Shown in pieces: positions 17,229 to 26,082 of a stretch of DNA of 64,000 nucleotides. The notes beneath the pieces were generated by a model. The model worked only from the letters and a program-made list of their open reading frames with translations. It did not search any database and was not told the origin of the DNA. A program made the position numbers and the translations under genes. The number at the start of each line of letters is the position of its first letter. Position 1 is the first letter of the stretch. Origin of the DNA: Pseudomonas bohemica (lineage in GTDB: Bacteria; Pseudomonadota; Gammaproteobacteria; Pseudomonadales; Pseudomonadaceae). The DNA lies in the NCBI RefSeq assembly GCF_002934685.1, contig NZ_NKHL01000109.1, positions 7,655-71,654 of the forward strand. The letters are read 5' to 3'.

Positions 17229-17390
17229 CCCGAGGAAACCGTCCAGGGACAAGGCCGCTACATCGTGCCGGTAAACGATGGCAGCGCCTTCATGGCCGCC
17301 GGGTTGGCAGGGGGGATCTGGCTTGCGGTCTACATGGCCAGCCACTCTGGTGCTGGGCCGTACGAATTGCTCATGGAAGGTGGCGATTGA
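17229..17390 (+). pseudogene. Remnant of a LysR-family regulator (C-terminal effector domain)
   Basis: A 53-codon open stretch with no start codon of its own begins directly after an in-frame stop. It reads GQGRYIVPVNDGSAFMAAG, then GIWLAVYMASHS and PYELLMEGG. This resembles the last third of the LysR substrate-binding domain (typically ...VNDG.A...AGLGI..LP.YMA...GELV.L). The DNA-binding domain and the rest are gone, so this is a decayed copy, not a gene. Similarity is by motif memory, not by alignment. Confidence 0.5.
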
Positions 17391-17500
17391 CCCGGATTGG
17401 GCAATGGCTCAAGCAGCAAGTTGGGTTAAGATCAGTGCGCGGCGAATCCTGCCGGCGGTGACGAACACGTTGCTCACTCATCTTCCATGCGGCGACCGTT

Positions 17501-18691
17501 ATGCCCGAAACCTCCCCGTTTGCCCAAGACATCGCCTCGGTTGCGAAGATCGACGCCGTTCCGATCATCCTGAGCATGGTCAAACACGTGACTGGCATGC
17601 GCTTCGCTGCTATCGCTCGGGTCACGGACCAGCGCTGGGTCGCGTGCGCAGTCGATGACTCGATCAATTTCGGCCTCGAGCCCGGCGGCGAACTGGTGCT
17701 GGAGTCGACTATCTGCCACGAAATCCGGCAGAGCCACCAGCCCGTGCTGTTCACCCATGCCAGCGAGCACCCGTTTTATTCGCTGCATCACACCCCCCGC
17801 ACCTACCAACTGGAAAGCTACGCCTCGATTCCCATCGTCAAGGCCAATGGCGAGTTTTTCGGGACTCTTTGCGCCATCGACACCGTGCCCGCGCACCTCG
17901 ATGAAAATGCCGTGCTCAAGACGCTGACCCTGTTCGCCCAGTTGATTGCCATGCATCTGGACCTGCGCCAGGACCTGGAGAAATCCGAAAAAGCATTGGC
18001 CGACGCCACTGAAGCGGGGCGTCTGCGTGAGCAATTCATCGCGGTGCTGGGCCATGACCTGCGCACACCGCTCAGCGCGATTCGCATGAGCGCCGATCTG
18101 CTCGAAACCCGGCTCCACGACAAGCGCGAGCGCGGTCTGGCCAGCGCCATTCGCAAGAGTTCGCAGCGCATGGGAGCGCTGATCGAAGACGTGCTGGATT
18201 TCGCTCGTGGCAAGCTGGGCGGCGGGATTCCGGTGCGGCGCACGGTGGTCGATGACCTGCAAGGCGTCTTCATCTCGGTGGTGGCGGAGATCTGTGCCTC
18301 TGAGCCAGAGGTGCAGATCCATCAGAACATGGCCATTCCATCGGGCATTTATTGCGATCCGGCGCGGGTGGGCCAGTTGCTCTCGAATTTATTGGGCAAT
18401 GCGGTGAAGCACGGATCTCGGGAATGCCCGGTCGAGGTCACGGCGTATATGGATGACAGCGAGTTCGTGCTTTCGGTCACCAACCAGGGTGCCTGTATTC
18501 CCGAGGCATTGATGCCGTTGTTGTTTCAGCCATTCAAGCGTTCCGAAGGGGGAGCCAGAGAAGAGGGGCTTGGCCTGGGATTGTATATCGCCGCGCAGAT
18601 CATGAATGGCCATCGCGGCACGCTTTCTGTCAGTTCATCGACCGAACAAGGCACCTGCTTCGTTGCGCGTTTTCCGGCAAGACTGGAGTAA
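17501..18691 (+). CDS. GAF-domain sensor histidine kinase
   Basis: This 396-residue kinase has a GAF domain (about 20-155, with SYASIPIVKANGEFFGTLCA), a dimerisation helix, a HisKA domain with phospho-acceptor H185 (VLGHDLRTPLSAIR), and an ATP-binding domain with N-box (LLSNLLGNAVKHG) and G-box (GLGLGLYIAAQIM). No membrane segment is present, so it senses a cytoplasmic or diffusible signal. No response regulator is adjacent, so it is an orphan. The start is ATG 17501 (MPETSPFAQD). Confidence 0.9.
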   Translation: MPETSPFAQDIASVAKIDAVPIILSMVKHVTGMRFAAIARVTDQRWVACAVDDSINFGLEPGGELVLESTICHEIRQSHQPVLFTHASEHPFYSLHHTPRTYQLESYASIPIVKANGEFFGTLCAIDTVPAHLDENAVLKTLTLFAQLIAMHLDLRQDLEKSEKALADATEAGRLREQFIAVLGHDLRTPLSAIRMSADLLETRLHDKRERGLASAIRKSSQRMGALIEDVLDFARGKLGGGIPVRRTVVDDLQGVFISVVAEICASEPEVQIHQNMAIPSGIYCDPARVGQLLSNLLGNAVKHGSRECPVEVTAYMDDSEFVLSVTNQGACIPEALMPLLFQPFKRSEGGAREEGLGLGLYIAAQIMNGHRGTLSVSSSTEQGTCFVARFPARLE

Positions 18692-18784
18692 TACGCGCCG
18701 ACGGGGTGCGGGTTCGTTCCGCGGATGCATTAAACGTCTGCCGTTTATATTTTTTTCACATGAATGTGCCTATAGTGGCCACCC

Positions 18785-18945
18785 TTGTTGGGGAGTAGCC
18801 TGCTCTGGAGCCTTGGTTCAGAGCGTTCGCGTCAACATTCTCGGCTGCATGCCGTGGTGCGAACACTTTCGGGTTGGCGAGACCGACGGTGCATCCATAC
18901 CCAAAGTCGGGCGTGTGGTTGCGTCGTTGACTCATAGCCCGACTG
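18785..18945 (+). promoter_or_regulatory. yybP-ykoY manganese riboswitch
   Basis: The 5' leader of mntP contains the two conserved internal-loop strands of this Mn2+-sensing aptamer: TTGTTGGGGAGTAGCCT near 18785-18801 and GGCGAGACCGACGG at 18876-18889, separated by paired arms. Downstream, AGTCGGGC (18905-18912) can pair with GCCCGACT (18937-18944), ending just before the weak ribosome site. That helix is the likely expression switch. This class is known upstream of mntP in E. coli, where Mn2+ turns the exporter on. Confidence 0.85.
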
Positions 18946-18954
18946 GACGTCACC

Positions 18955-19521
18955 GTGAACCCTATTTCCCTTATCTTCCTCGCCCTGGCTATGTCCACCG
19001 ACGCTTTCGCAGCGGCCATCGGCAAGGGGTCGAGCCTGCGCAAGCCGCGTCTGACCGAGGCGTTGCGCACCGGTTTGATTTTCGGCGCTATCGAAGCCAT
19101 TACCCCCATCGTCGGCTGGGCCATCGGTCAGGTTGCGACCCGATTCGTCGAAAGCTGGGACCACTGGATAGCGTTCGTGCTGTTGCTGGTGCTCGGGCTG
19201 CACATGATCTACAACGGCGTCAAGCACGACGACGAAGCAGAAGAGAAGCCTGACCAGCACTCGTTTCTGATTCTCGCCGTCACCGCGTTCGCCACCAGCA
19301 TCGATGCGCTGGCGGTGGGTGTCGGGCTGGCCTTCGTCGACGTGAACATCCTCGTTGCCGCTGCGGCGATCGGCATTGCCACCACGGTTATGGTCACCCT
19401 TGGCGTGATGCTCGGACGGGTATTGGGCACGGTGGTCGGCAAACGCGCCGAGATTGTTGGCGGCATTGTGTTGATAATGGTCGGCGCAACCATCCTTTAT
19501 GAGCATCTGTCGGCAGTCTGA
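18955..19521 (+). CDS. mntP: Manganese efflux pump MntP
   Basis: This 188-residue, six-helix membrane exporter has the family repeats with acidic pore residues: D16 in [13 protein letters not shown] and the matching [14 protein letters not shown] in the second half, separated by a charged cytoplasmic loop ([13 protein letters not shown]). Length fits MntP/YebN. The start is GTG 18955 ([14 protein letters not shown]), just behind the manganese riboswitch, which both supports the identification and predicts Mn2+-induced expression. The next gene begins 4 nt after the stop and is probably co-translated. Confidence 0.95.
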   Translation: MNPISLIFLALAMSTDAFAAAIGKGSSLRKPRLTEALRTGLIFGAIEAITPIVGWAIGQVATRFVESWDHWIAFVLLLVLGLHMIYNGVKHDDEAEEKPDQHSFLILAVTAFATSIDALAVGVGLAFVDVNILVAAAAIGIATTVMVTLGVMLGRVLGTVVGKRAEIVGGIVLIMVGATILYEHLSAV

Positions 19522-19525
19522 TTCA

Positions 19526-20434
19526 ATGAATAAATCACTCGAAATTCCCACCCTCATACCTGTGAACCCCACCCGCCCGCCCAAGCGACTGTTCACGCTG
19601 ATGCTGGTCGTGCTGGGCCTGCTGGTTCTCGCGGCGGCGGGCTTTTTTGCCTGGCAAAGCTTTTACCCGGTGCAGGCCACCGACGGCTGGCGGTATCAGG
19701 TCCTGCACAAGGACGTGCCCAAGGCTGCGGGGGTATTGTCCGCCAGCGATGGCTCACTTGTGGTCAGTCAGGAGCTGCGGGACGGCATGGGCAGCATCGT
19801 GCGCATCATGCCGAACGGTAAGCGGGTGACGCTCGTAGAGGGGCTGTCCAAGCCTGATGGCATGATCTCGGCGCGCGGTGGCTGGGTGTTCAGTCAGGAA
19901 GTCGAGGGCGCGATGGTCAACTTCTTCAAGAACGGAGAGGTAACCGCGCTATTCAAGGGCGCGGATGTGCAGGGGCTATGGAACGAGGGTGATGACCTGT
20001 ACGCCATCGAGGATCGTAAGGGCGATGGCCGACTGCTGCGATACCACTGGGGCGATGGCACGCTGACGGTGCTGCGCGAGGGGCTTTCCGAAACCGAGTC
20101 CATCACCCGCTGCACCGATGGCCGCATGCTCTACACCGAAAAGGAGAAGGGCGTGGTGCATCAACTGACCGAGGACGGCAGTGATCCGGTGGTGCTGAGC
20201 GACCTCAACCAGCCGACGTTCCTGATGTGCGACCGGCGCGGCCTGTGGATCAGCGAAGACGCCACTCACCGCGCACGGCTGCTGTTGATCGATCCTCAGG
20301 GCAAGCGTCAGACCATTCTCTCGTTTCTCAAGGCTCCCCAATCCATCGTACCCACTGCCCGCGGGACTTACCTGCTGGCCGAAGGCGGACGCGATCGTAT
20401 TCTGGAGCTGGTGCCAGGGCAGGGCGCTCACTGA
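19526..20434 (+). CDS. Membrane-anchored SMP-30-like beta-propeller protein
   Basis: This 302-residue protein has a short cytoplasmic N-terminus, one membrane helix at about 22-44 (LFTLMLVVLGLLVLAAAG) and a periplasmic six-bladed propeller domain built of repeated GxL-hydrophobic strands (PKAAGVLSASDGSLVVSQE, GLSKPDGMISARGGW). The fold is that of SMP-30/strictosidine-synthase-like proteins, but the metal ligands of lactonases are not obvious. ATG 19526 lies 4 nt after the mntP stop, so its expression should follow the manganese riboswitch. Function unknown; an envelope role in metal stress is a guess from position. Confidence 0.75.
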   Translation: MNKSLEIPTLIPVNPTRPPKRLFTLMLVVLGLLVLAAAGFFAWQSFYPVQATDGWRYQVLHKDVPKAAGVLSASDGSLVVSQELRDGMGSIVRIMPNGKRVTLVEGLSKPDGMISARGGWVFSQEVEGAMVNFFKNGEVTALFKGADVQGLWNEGDDLYAIEDRKGDGRLLRYHWGDGTLTVLREGLSETESITRCTDGRMLYTEKEKGVVHQLTEDGSDPVVLSDLNQPTFLMCDRRGLWISEDATHRARLLLIDPQGKRQTILSFLKAPQSIVPTARGTYLLAEGGRDRILELVPGQGAH

Positions 20435-20446
20435 GGTGGCAGGCAG

Positions 20447-21472
20447 TCAGCGTTGTTCGACTATCGCCTCCGGTGAGGCGATGTTGCTGCTGTCCGAACG
20501 ACCAGGGCCAGGCTGAAGTGGCATTGAGCCTTCTGGAACGCGCTTCGCCTGCCGCGCTTGCGCACGCACCACCAGCCAGATTCCGATGGCGGAAATGGCC
20601 ATCCCGGACGCCATTTGCCAGGACAGCGGCTCATCGAACATGGCCCAGGCCCACAGCATGGTCAGGGGCGGGCTGAGGTACAGAACGCTGGCGACCCGTG
20701 TGGCGCTGGCACGACGCAGGCAGATCCAGTACAGACCGTAGCCGCCGATGGTCGACAGACCTACGGTCCACAGCACACTAAGCGCAAAGCCCATGTTGGG
20801 GATGGGCAGCAGACTGCCGCGCGTGCCTTCGATGGCGGCAAAGGCAAAGCTGGAAACGAAGCATTGAAGCCACAGGCTGGACAGCAGGCCCATGGGCTCT
20901 GACGTGCCCGCGCGTTTTTGCCAAAGGGTCGCCACCGCGAGCGACAGCATGCCTGCCAGCGGAAGTCCGTACGCCCACAACGGCGCGTTGCCCCAGACCA
21001 GAGCGCCGTGAGTCACCCACACCACACCTATCAGGCCGATGACCAACCCCGCCCAGACCTGTCGAACCAGCCGCTCGCCGAGCACCACCGCTGCCAGCAC
21101 TGCCATGCCCAGCGGCAGCAAGTCCGCGAACAGCGCCGCCAGCCCTGCCGGGACGCCCAGCGCGATACCCTGGGTGACCCCCGCCAGGTAGCCGCCCATG
21201 GCCAGCAGGCCAATCCCGGCATTTTTCAGCAAGACGCCAAAGGGTGTCTGACGCAGTTGCCTGGTGACGAACGGAAGCAGGACGAGGCTGACAACGATGC
21301 AGCGCCAGAACACCACCAGCAGTGCCGGGGCGTAGTCGATGGAGAGACGTGCGCCAATGAAGCCCGAGCTCCAGGTCAGTAGCAGCGCGGCCTCGAGCAA
21401 CGGCAGCGCAAGTGTCTGACGCCAATGGGAGCGTGTCGGTGTGTTTTTTGAGATCGAAGTAGGCTGGTTCAT
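20447..21472 (-). CDS. EamA/DMT-family transporter
   Basis: This 341-residue protein has ten predicted membrane helices in two EamA repeats (SSGFIGARLSIDYAPALLVVF in the first; YLSPPLTMLWAWAMFDEPLSW in the second). The drug/metabolite superfamily exports amino acids or small metabolites. ATG 21472 is chosen over GTG 21478. It is divergent from a LysR regulator 74 nt away, which probably controls it, and convergent with the propeller gene (12 nt between stops). Confidence 0.87.
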   Translation of the reverse strand: MNQPTSISKNTPTRSHWRQTLALPLLEAALLLTWSSGFIGARLSIDYAPALLVVFWRCIVVSLVLLPFVTRQLRQTPFGVLLKNAGIGLLAMGGYLAGVTQGIALGVPAGLAALFADLLPLGMAVLAAVVLGERLVRQVWAGLVIGLIGVVWVTHGALVWGNAPLWAYGLPLAGMLSLAVATLWQKRAGTSEPMGLLSSLWLQCFVSSFAFAAIEGTRGSLLPIPNMGFALSVLWTVGLSTIGGYGLYWICLRRASATRVASVLYLSPPLTMLWAWAMFDEPLSWQMASGMAISAIGIWLVVRAQARQAKRVPEGSMPLQPGPGRSDSSNIASPEAIVEQR

Positions 21473-21546
21473 TTCCACAGGCTACGGAATCGGCGTAGTC
21501 TAATAAATCAAAATAATATGCAGCAGTTATTCACAAAGGTTAAAGC

Positions 21547-22401
21547 ATGACAGCAATCCTCGACATCGATCTGGTTCGCACCTTTCATGCCGTTGCGCGT
21601 ATCGGCAAGTTCAGTGCTGCCGCCGAACAGTTGCATAAAAGCCCGGCGGCGGTAAGCGTGCATATCCAGCGTCTCGAGACGGTGGCGGGCGGTCGGCTGC
21701 TGAACCGCGATAACCAATCGGTCTCCCTGACTGCGCTGGGCAAGCGCCTTCTGGTGTCGACCGCCGAGCTGCTGCGCGCCCATGACCAGGCGTTGGCTGA
21801 CTTGCACGGCACTGACCTGGCGGGGCGAATAACCCTCGGTGTACCCGACGAGTACGCGCTTCACGTCATCAAGGAGATTCTGCCGACGTTCACGGCAGCC
21901 TGGCCGAATGTCGTGCTGGAACTCAGGACCGCGCCCAGTTATGCGCTGAGAGACCAAGTACAGCGCGGCAAACTGCAGACCGCCGTCATTGCTCAAAGCA
22001 AAGGGTATTCAGGGGCAGAAACACAGGTGCTGGTCGCCACGACCCCTGTGTGGGTAGGGCCGATCAATGTCAGCCTGGCGTCGCTCGATCCGCTGCCGTT
22101 GGCGGTTCACGCTGCCCAGTGCCCTTATCGCCAGGCAATGAACGAATCGCTCAAGGACGCTGGCCGCCGCTCCCGCATCGTGCTCGAAAGCCCCTCCAAT
22201 CAAGCGGTCAAGGCATGCGTGGAAGCAGGACTGGCAATCAGCCTGATCGACCGCGCCAAGGTCACCGAACAGATGCAGATCCTTGACGGCCTGCCGGTCA
22301 TTGCCGAGCACGAGGTGGTGTTCCTGCGCAGTCAATCTTCGCAGGGGGACGAGGCTGTCGATCTGCTTTCTCGGGCAATGCAGCAGTATTTCCGGATCTA
22401 G
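21547..22401 (+). CDS. LysR-family transcriptional regulator
   Basis: This 284-residue protein has an N-terminal winged helix-turn-helix (DLVRTFHAVARIGKFSAAAE, then SPAAVSVHIQRLE) and a periplasmic-binding-like effector domain from about 95 (GRITLGVPDEYALHVIK). The intergenic gap to the divergent EamA transporter is short and A/T-rich, as expected for a shared LysR operator. The coinducer cannot be predicted. Confidence 0.9.
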   Translation: MTAILDIDLVRTFHAVARIGKFSAAAEQLHKSPAAVSVHIQRLETVAGGRLLNRDNQSVSLTALGKRLLVSTAELLRAHDQALADLHGTDLAGRITLGVPDEYALHVIKEILPTFTAAWPNVVLELRTAPSYALRDQVQRGKLQTAVIAQSKGYSGAETQVLVATTPVWVGPINVSLASLDPLPLAVHAAQCPYRQAMNESLKDAGRRSRIVLESPSNQAVKACVEAGLAISLIDRAKVTEQMQILDGLPVIAEHEVVFLRSQSSQGDEAVDLLSRAMQQYFRI

Positions 22402-22438
22402 CCGTACATTGAAAGCGCGTGGAACATATCTGTAGCTG

Positions 22439-22485
22439 CGGCTTGCCAGCGGTGCCCGCGGGGGATCGCTGCCGTCGGCGAGCCG
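22439..22485. repeat. REP-like palindromic element
   Basis: CGGCTTGCCAGCGG pairs imperfectly with CCGTCGGCGAGCCG across a G/C-rich loop, preceded by a CTGTAGCTG-type flank. It lies between the 3' ends of the LysR and cupin genes. Related elements occur at 37907, 46304 and probably 53420. Confidence 0.6.
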
Positions 22486-22529
22486 TGCTGCTAAAACTCG
22501 ACCAGTGTTTGTCGTGGTTTTCGACGCCG

Positions 22530-22841
22530 TCAGACGCTTCCCTCGCTCTCCACCACCAGAATCCGCGCCACACCGAGGGGGTGAGCGACATGGGCGGTGC
22601 CGACCGAAGCGTAAAACACGTCGCCGGTTTCCAGGATCGTCGACTGCTCGAGGCCATCTGCCTTGTAGTGCATTTCCACACGACCATCCAACACCGCGAA
22701 AACTTCCTGGCCGTCGTTCACATGCCAATTGTACGGCTGGTCGGTCCAGTGCAGGCGTGTGGTGATACCGTTCATGTTGGCGATGTCCAACGCGGCCCAG
22801 GGACGCTCGCCGGTAAACGATTTACTGCGGATGATCTTCAC
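22530..22841 (-). CDS. Small cupin-domain protein
   Basis: This 103-residue single cupin has core strands YNWHVNDGQEVFAVLDGRVEM and DVFYASVGTAHVAHPLG, with His and Glu in metal-ligand positions. The start is GTG 22841 (MKIIRSKSFTGERPW): AAGGAA precedes it at the right distance, whereas the frame-opening TTG at 22859 has no site. The enzymatic or binding role is unknown. It follows the methyltransferase gene by 34 nt in the same direction and may be co-transcribed. Confidence 0.82.
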   Translation of the reverse strand: MKIIRSKSFTGERPWAALDIANMNGITTRLHWTDQPYNWHVNDGQEVFAVLDGRVEMHYKADGLEQSTILETGDVFYASVGTAHVAHPLGVARILVVESEGSV

Positions 22842-22875
22842 GCGGTTTCCTTCAGTCAATGAATCGATCAGTCAG

Positions 22876-23646
22876 TCAATCCAGGCGACGGCACAGGTAG
22901 GCCTGGGTCTGGTACGGAAACTCTATGGTCTGGCGGCCGCGCAGGGCGGGGTGGGTCTGAATCAGTTCGCGCAGTTGCCCGGTGACGACAGCCTTGCCGG
23001 CCTCCGGCAGCGCCGCGATGAAGCTCACCGACAGGAACCGGTTCATGATCACGGTCTCGGCAGTGCCGCAATGGCTGTAGTTGAAGCAGGTCGGTTCAGG
23101 CTGCGCGAAATACGGTCCGTTGAATGGCAGACGCCAGTTGCCGGTGTGAAAGCGCGGCGTGTCACCTTCGTACGGGGTGATGATCCGGGTGATGTCGGCG
23201 ACCCAGTCCACCGATTCGTCGCGCACGTTCCAGATCAGACCCAACCGACCCCCGGGCTTGAGCACACGATGAATTTCGGCCAGTGCAGCTTCATTGGCAA
23301 ACCAGTGGAAGGCTTGAGCACAGACCACTGCGTCGGCGCTGGCATCGGCCAGGGGCAGGGATTCGGCAGTGCCGTGGACAATGGTTGTATCGGGAAGACT
23401 CTTGGCGAACTCCTGGCGCATGGGCTGCAGCGGTTCGACGGCAGTCAGGTGATCGGTCAGCGGTTTGAGCAGTCGGGTGAATTTGCCAGTTCCGGCGCCC
23501 AGATCCACCACCGCCGACTGCGCGTCGATGCCCAGCGTATACCTGAGCCAGGTACTCAGTTCATCCGGATAATCCGGCCTTCCCTGGGTGTATGTGCCCG
23601 CTTGCGTTGAAAACCCCACCTGAGCTGCTTTGTGAACGACTGGCAT
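22876..23646 (-). CDS. Class I SAM-dependent methyltransferase
   Basis: This 256-residue enzyme starts at ATG 23646 (MPVVHKAAQVGFS). The SAM-binding motif I is VVDLGAGTGKFTRLL, with the acidic residue of motif II in LTAVEPLQPM. Motif IV AFHWFANEAAL and post-motif RVLKPGGRLGLIWN are typical of the UbiE/trans-aconitate-like group that methylates small molecules. It is the first gene of a leftward pair with the cupin. The substrate is unknown; in-frame codons upstream of the chosen start encode a His/Pro-rich tail that is unlikely to be translated. Confidence 0.87.
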   Translation of the reverse strand: MPVVHKAAQVGFSTQAGTYTQGRPDYPDELSTWLRYTLGIDAQSAVVDLGAGTGKFTRLLKPLTDHLTAVEPLQPMRQEFAKSLPDTTIVHGTAESLPLADASADAVVCAQAFHWFANEAALAEIHRVLKPGGRLGLIWNVRDESVDWVADITRIITPYEGDTPRFHTGNWRLPFNGPYFAQPEPTCFNYSHCGTAETVIMNRFLSVSFIAALPEAGKAVVTGQLRELIQTHPALRGRQTIEFPYQTQAYLCRRLD

Positions 23647-23766
23647 GGTCGGCAATCCTCTTCGTGGAAAAGTGGCCGGCGCATTATGTGGCAAATGGCA
23701 AGCGCGCATCAGCCGATTCTCGGGTTCTCGATTAATTCCGATCGCTCGTCAATCCACTGTCGCTCA

Positions 23767-24055
23767 ATGGAATTGCACTGCAGCGCGGGTGCTCACGTCC
23801 TGGGCGAAGTAGCCGGACGCATGGGCGGCGAAGTCACAGTGGCCGGCGTGCCTTCTGTCGTGCGCTCTTTTCTGCCGCAGGTCTTGCGCGAATTTCACGA
23901 ATGCTATCTGCGCATCGTCATCGGCGTGACGGACGAGGGCGCAAGCGAAGTGCTGTCCAGCGTGGTGTGCAACGAAGCCGATTTGGGCCTGAACAATATC
24001 GGCGTGCAGCAAGCCAGCATTGAATGCCAGCCGGGGCTCAGAGAGCCGCTCCTGC
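23767..24055 (+). pseudogene. LysR-family regulator fragment (effector domain, N-terminal half)
   Basis: An open stretch encodes GEVAGRMGGEVTVAGVPSVV, FLPQVLREFHECY, TDEGASEVLSSVV and NEADLGLNNIG. This is the linker and first subdomain of a LysR effector-binding domain, with expected residues (e.g. Arg after HE, Pro after YP) replaced. There is no helix-turn-helix upstream and the match ends abruptly near 24055. An ATG at 23632 opens the frame but the first 45 residues are not LysR-like. A decayed fragment beside a complete, leftward LysR gene. Confidence 0.65.
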
Positions 24056-24107
24056 CGGAAGGCTCTCATTCGCGTGTAGGCAACAACCGTCGACCACCTG
24101 GCCCGTT

Positions 24108-25004
24108 TCAGCCCTCCTTGATGAAATCCACAAACGCCCTTAACGGCGACGGCACGTATCGGCGGCCGGGGTAATAAAGAAACGGGCCGCTGAATGTCTG
24201 CCACCAGTCTTCCAGCACCGGCTCCAGCGCGCCGCTTTCCAGGTGCGGGCCCAGCCAGTCTTCGAACAGAAAAACCACGCCCAGGCCGTCGACGGCGGTT
24301 TGCACGGCGAGGTCGACGGCGCCGGCGATATTGACGACCAACGGGCCGGTCGGGTCGACGCGGACGATTTCGCCGTCCTTTTCGTACTCCCACAACGGCA
24401 TCGAGCCGCTGGGGAATTTGCCCCGCAGACAGTCGTGGTCGAGCAGGTCCCGTGGGTGTTGCGGGCGGCCTCTGGCGTTGAGGTAGGCGGGCGCGGCGGC
24501 AGTGGCGAAGCGTTGGAAGCGCGGGCCGATGGGTACGGCGATCATGTCTTGTTCCAGGCGTTCGTCGTAGCGAATCCCGGCGTCGCAGCCCGCCGCCAGC
24601 ATGTCGACGAAGCTCTCTTCGACGATGACTTCCAGGCGGATATCGGGATGTGCCTGCAGGAACGGGGTGACGATTGCTGGCAACACCAGCCGCGCGGCAC
24701 TGGCGGGGACGTTGAGTTTGAGTGTGCCGGAGGGGCGATCGCGAAAATCGTTGACCACGTCCAGCGCCGACTCCACTTCGCCGAGCGCAGGCACGATGCG
24801 CTCCATCAGCCGCGTGCCTGCTTCAGTGGGCACCACGCTGCGGGTGGTGCGGTTGAGCAGCCGCACGCCAAGGCCCGACTCGATACGCCGCACGGCGTCA
24901 CTCAGGCTCGACGTCGATTTGCCGCTCGCCCTCGCACCTTCGCGAAAGCCACCGGCCTTGACTACGGCCACGAAAGCCATCAAATCCTGAATATCCGCTG
25001 CCAT
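24108..25004 (-). CDS. LysR-family transcriptional regulator
   Basis: This 298-residue protein starts at ATG 25004 (MAADIQDLMAFVAVVK). Its winged helix-turn-helix contains STSSLSDAVRRIESGLGVRL, and the effector domain begins near 90 (GTLKLNVPASAARLVLP). The SxLS-type recognition helix and the YDERLEQDMIAVPIGPRF segment place it in the subgroup that often sits next to oxidoreductases. It is divergent from an aldo/keto reductase gene 112 nt away, its likely target. In-frame sequence upstream of the start would overlap that promoter. Confidence 0.9.
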   Translation of the reverse strand: MAADIQDLMAFVAVVKAGGFREGARASGKSTSSLSDAVRRIESGLGVRLLNRTTRSVVPTEAGTRLMERIVPALGEVESALDVVNDFRDRPSGTLKLNVPASAARLVLPAIVTPFLQAHPDIRLEVIVEESFVDMLAAGCDAGIRYDERLEQDMIAVPIGPRFQRFATAAAPAYLNARGRPQHPRDLLDHDCLRGKFPSGSMPLWEYEKDGEIVRVDPTGPLVVNIAGAVDLAVQTAVDGLGVVFLFEDWLGPHLESGALEPVLEDWWQTFSGPFLYYPGRRYVPSPLRAFVDFIKEG

Positions 25005-25116
25005 TACCCGCCACCATTGTCCGATAAGCCGTACAGCCCGTGCCGATTGCACCCGATTATCGATCGGTGGGTCAACGCCTATAGTGGTTGGACTCACCTT
25101 GATAGAGGCAAATGAC

Positions 25117-25980
25117 ATGAGCGACGCCAGCAAAGCAGGTACTTTCCAGATCGGCGACCGGACCGTGAACCGCATGGGTTACGGCGCGATGCAATTGGCG
25201 GGGCCAGGGGTGTTCGGGCCGCCCAAAGACCCGAAAGCAGCGCTTGCCGTGTTGCGTGAAGCGTTGGCGCTGGGCGTAAATCACATCGACACGTCCGACT
25301 TCTACGGCCCTCACGTCACCAACCAGTTGATCCGTGAGGCGCTGCATCCTTATGCCGATGATCTGACGATCGTCACCAAAGTCGGCGCCAAACGTGGTGA
25401 CGACGCGTCGTGGAACCCGGCACAAAGTCCGGCCGAACTGGTTCAGGCGGTGCACGACAACTTGCGCAATCTGGGCCTGGAGGTGCTGGACGTGGTCAAT
25501 TTTCGCGCATGGGGCAATATGCATGCGCCGGACGAAGCCTCCATCGCCGAGCAATTCACGGCGCTGGCCGAGCTGCAACAGCAAGGGCTGATTCGGCATC
25601 TGGGCCTCTCCAACGTCAGCGCGGTACAGGTCAAGGAAGCGCAAGCCATTGCCCAGGTGGTCTGCGTGCAGAACCATTACAACCTGTCCCATCGCGACGA
25701 CGAACAACTGATCGCGCAACTGAGCGAGCAGGGCATCGCCTACGTGCCGTTCTTTCCACTGGGCGGTTTTACGCCTTTGCAGTCGGATGTGCTGGCCAGT
25801 GTCACCCAGCGCCTGCAGGCGTCGCAGCTGAATGTAGCATTGGCCTGGCTGCTGCAGCGCTCGCCGAATATCCTGCTGATTCCGGGTACGTCTTCCGTAG
25901 CGCACCTGCGGGAGAACCTGACAGCCAGTGAGCTGAAGATCGCGCCGGAACTGTTGGCCGAGCTGGATGCAGTCGCCTGA
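25117..25980 (+). CDS. Aldo/keto reductase family oxidoreductase
   Basis: This 287-residue TIM-barrel NADPH-dependent reductase has the catalytic Asp and Tyr in NHIDTSDFYGP, the Lys in DLTIVTKVGA and the NADP-binding C-terminal segment LIPGTSSVAHLRENL. It should reduce aldehydes or ketones, with the natural substrate unknown. ATG 25117 (MSDASKAGTF) has GAGG at about 9 nt; the frame is open 11 codons further. It is divergent from a LysR regulator that probably induces it. Confidence 0.9.
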   Translation: MSDASKAGTFQIGDRTVNRMGYGAMQLAGPGVFGPPKDPKAALAVLREALALGVNHIDTSDFYGPHVTNQLIREALHPYADDLTIVTKVGAKRGDDASWNPAQSPAELVQAVHDNLRNLGLEVLDVVNFRAWGNMHAPDEASIAEQFTALAELQQQGLIRHLGLSNVSAVQVKEAQAIAQVVCVQNHYNLSHRDDEQLIAQLSEQGIAYVPFFPLGGFTPLQSDVLASVTQRLQASQLNVALAWLLQRSPNILLIPGTSSVAHLRENLTASELKIAPELLAELDAVA

Positions 25981-26082
25981 GCATCGGCAGGACAGCGACG
26001 TTTTGGGTGCCAGGCATGCTCGCTTTCTTCGGCCCGAACGAAACCCCGTGCGCAGGGCGCACAGGGTCTCGCGCGTAACGGG

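Noticed and set aside
17278..17658. 126-codon plus-strand frame between the dehydrogenase and the histidine kinase
   Set aside because: It overlaps the kinase start in another frame and the LysR-like signal lies in a different frame.
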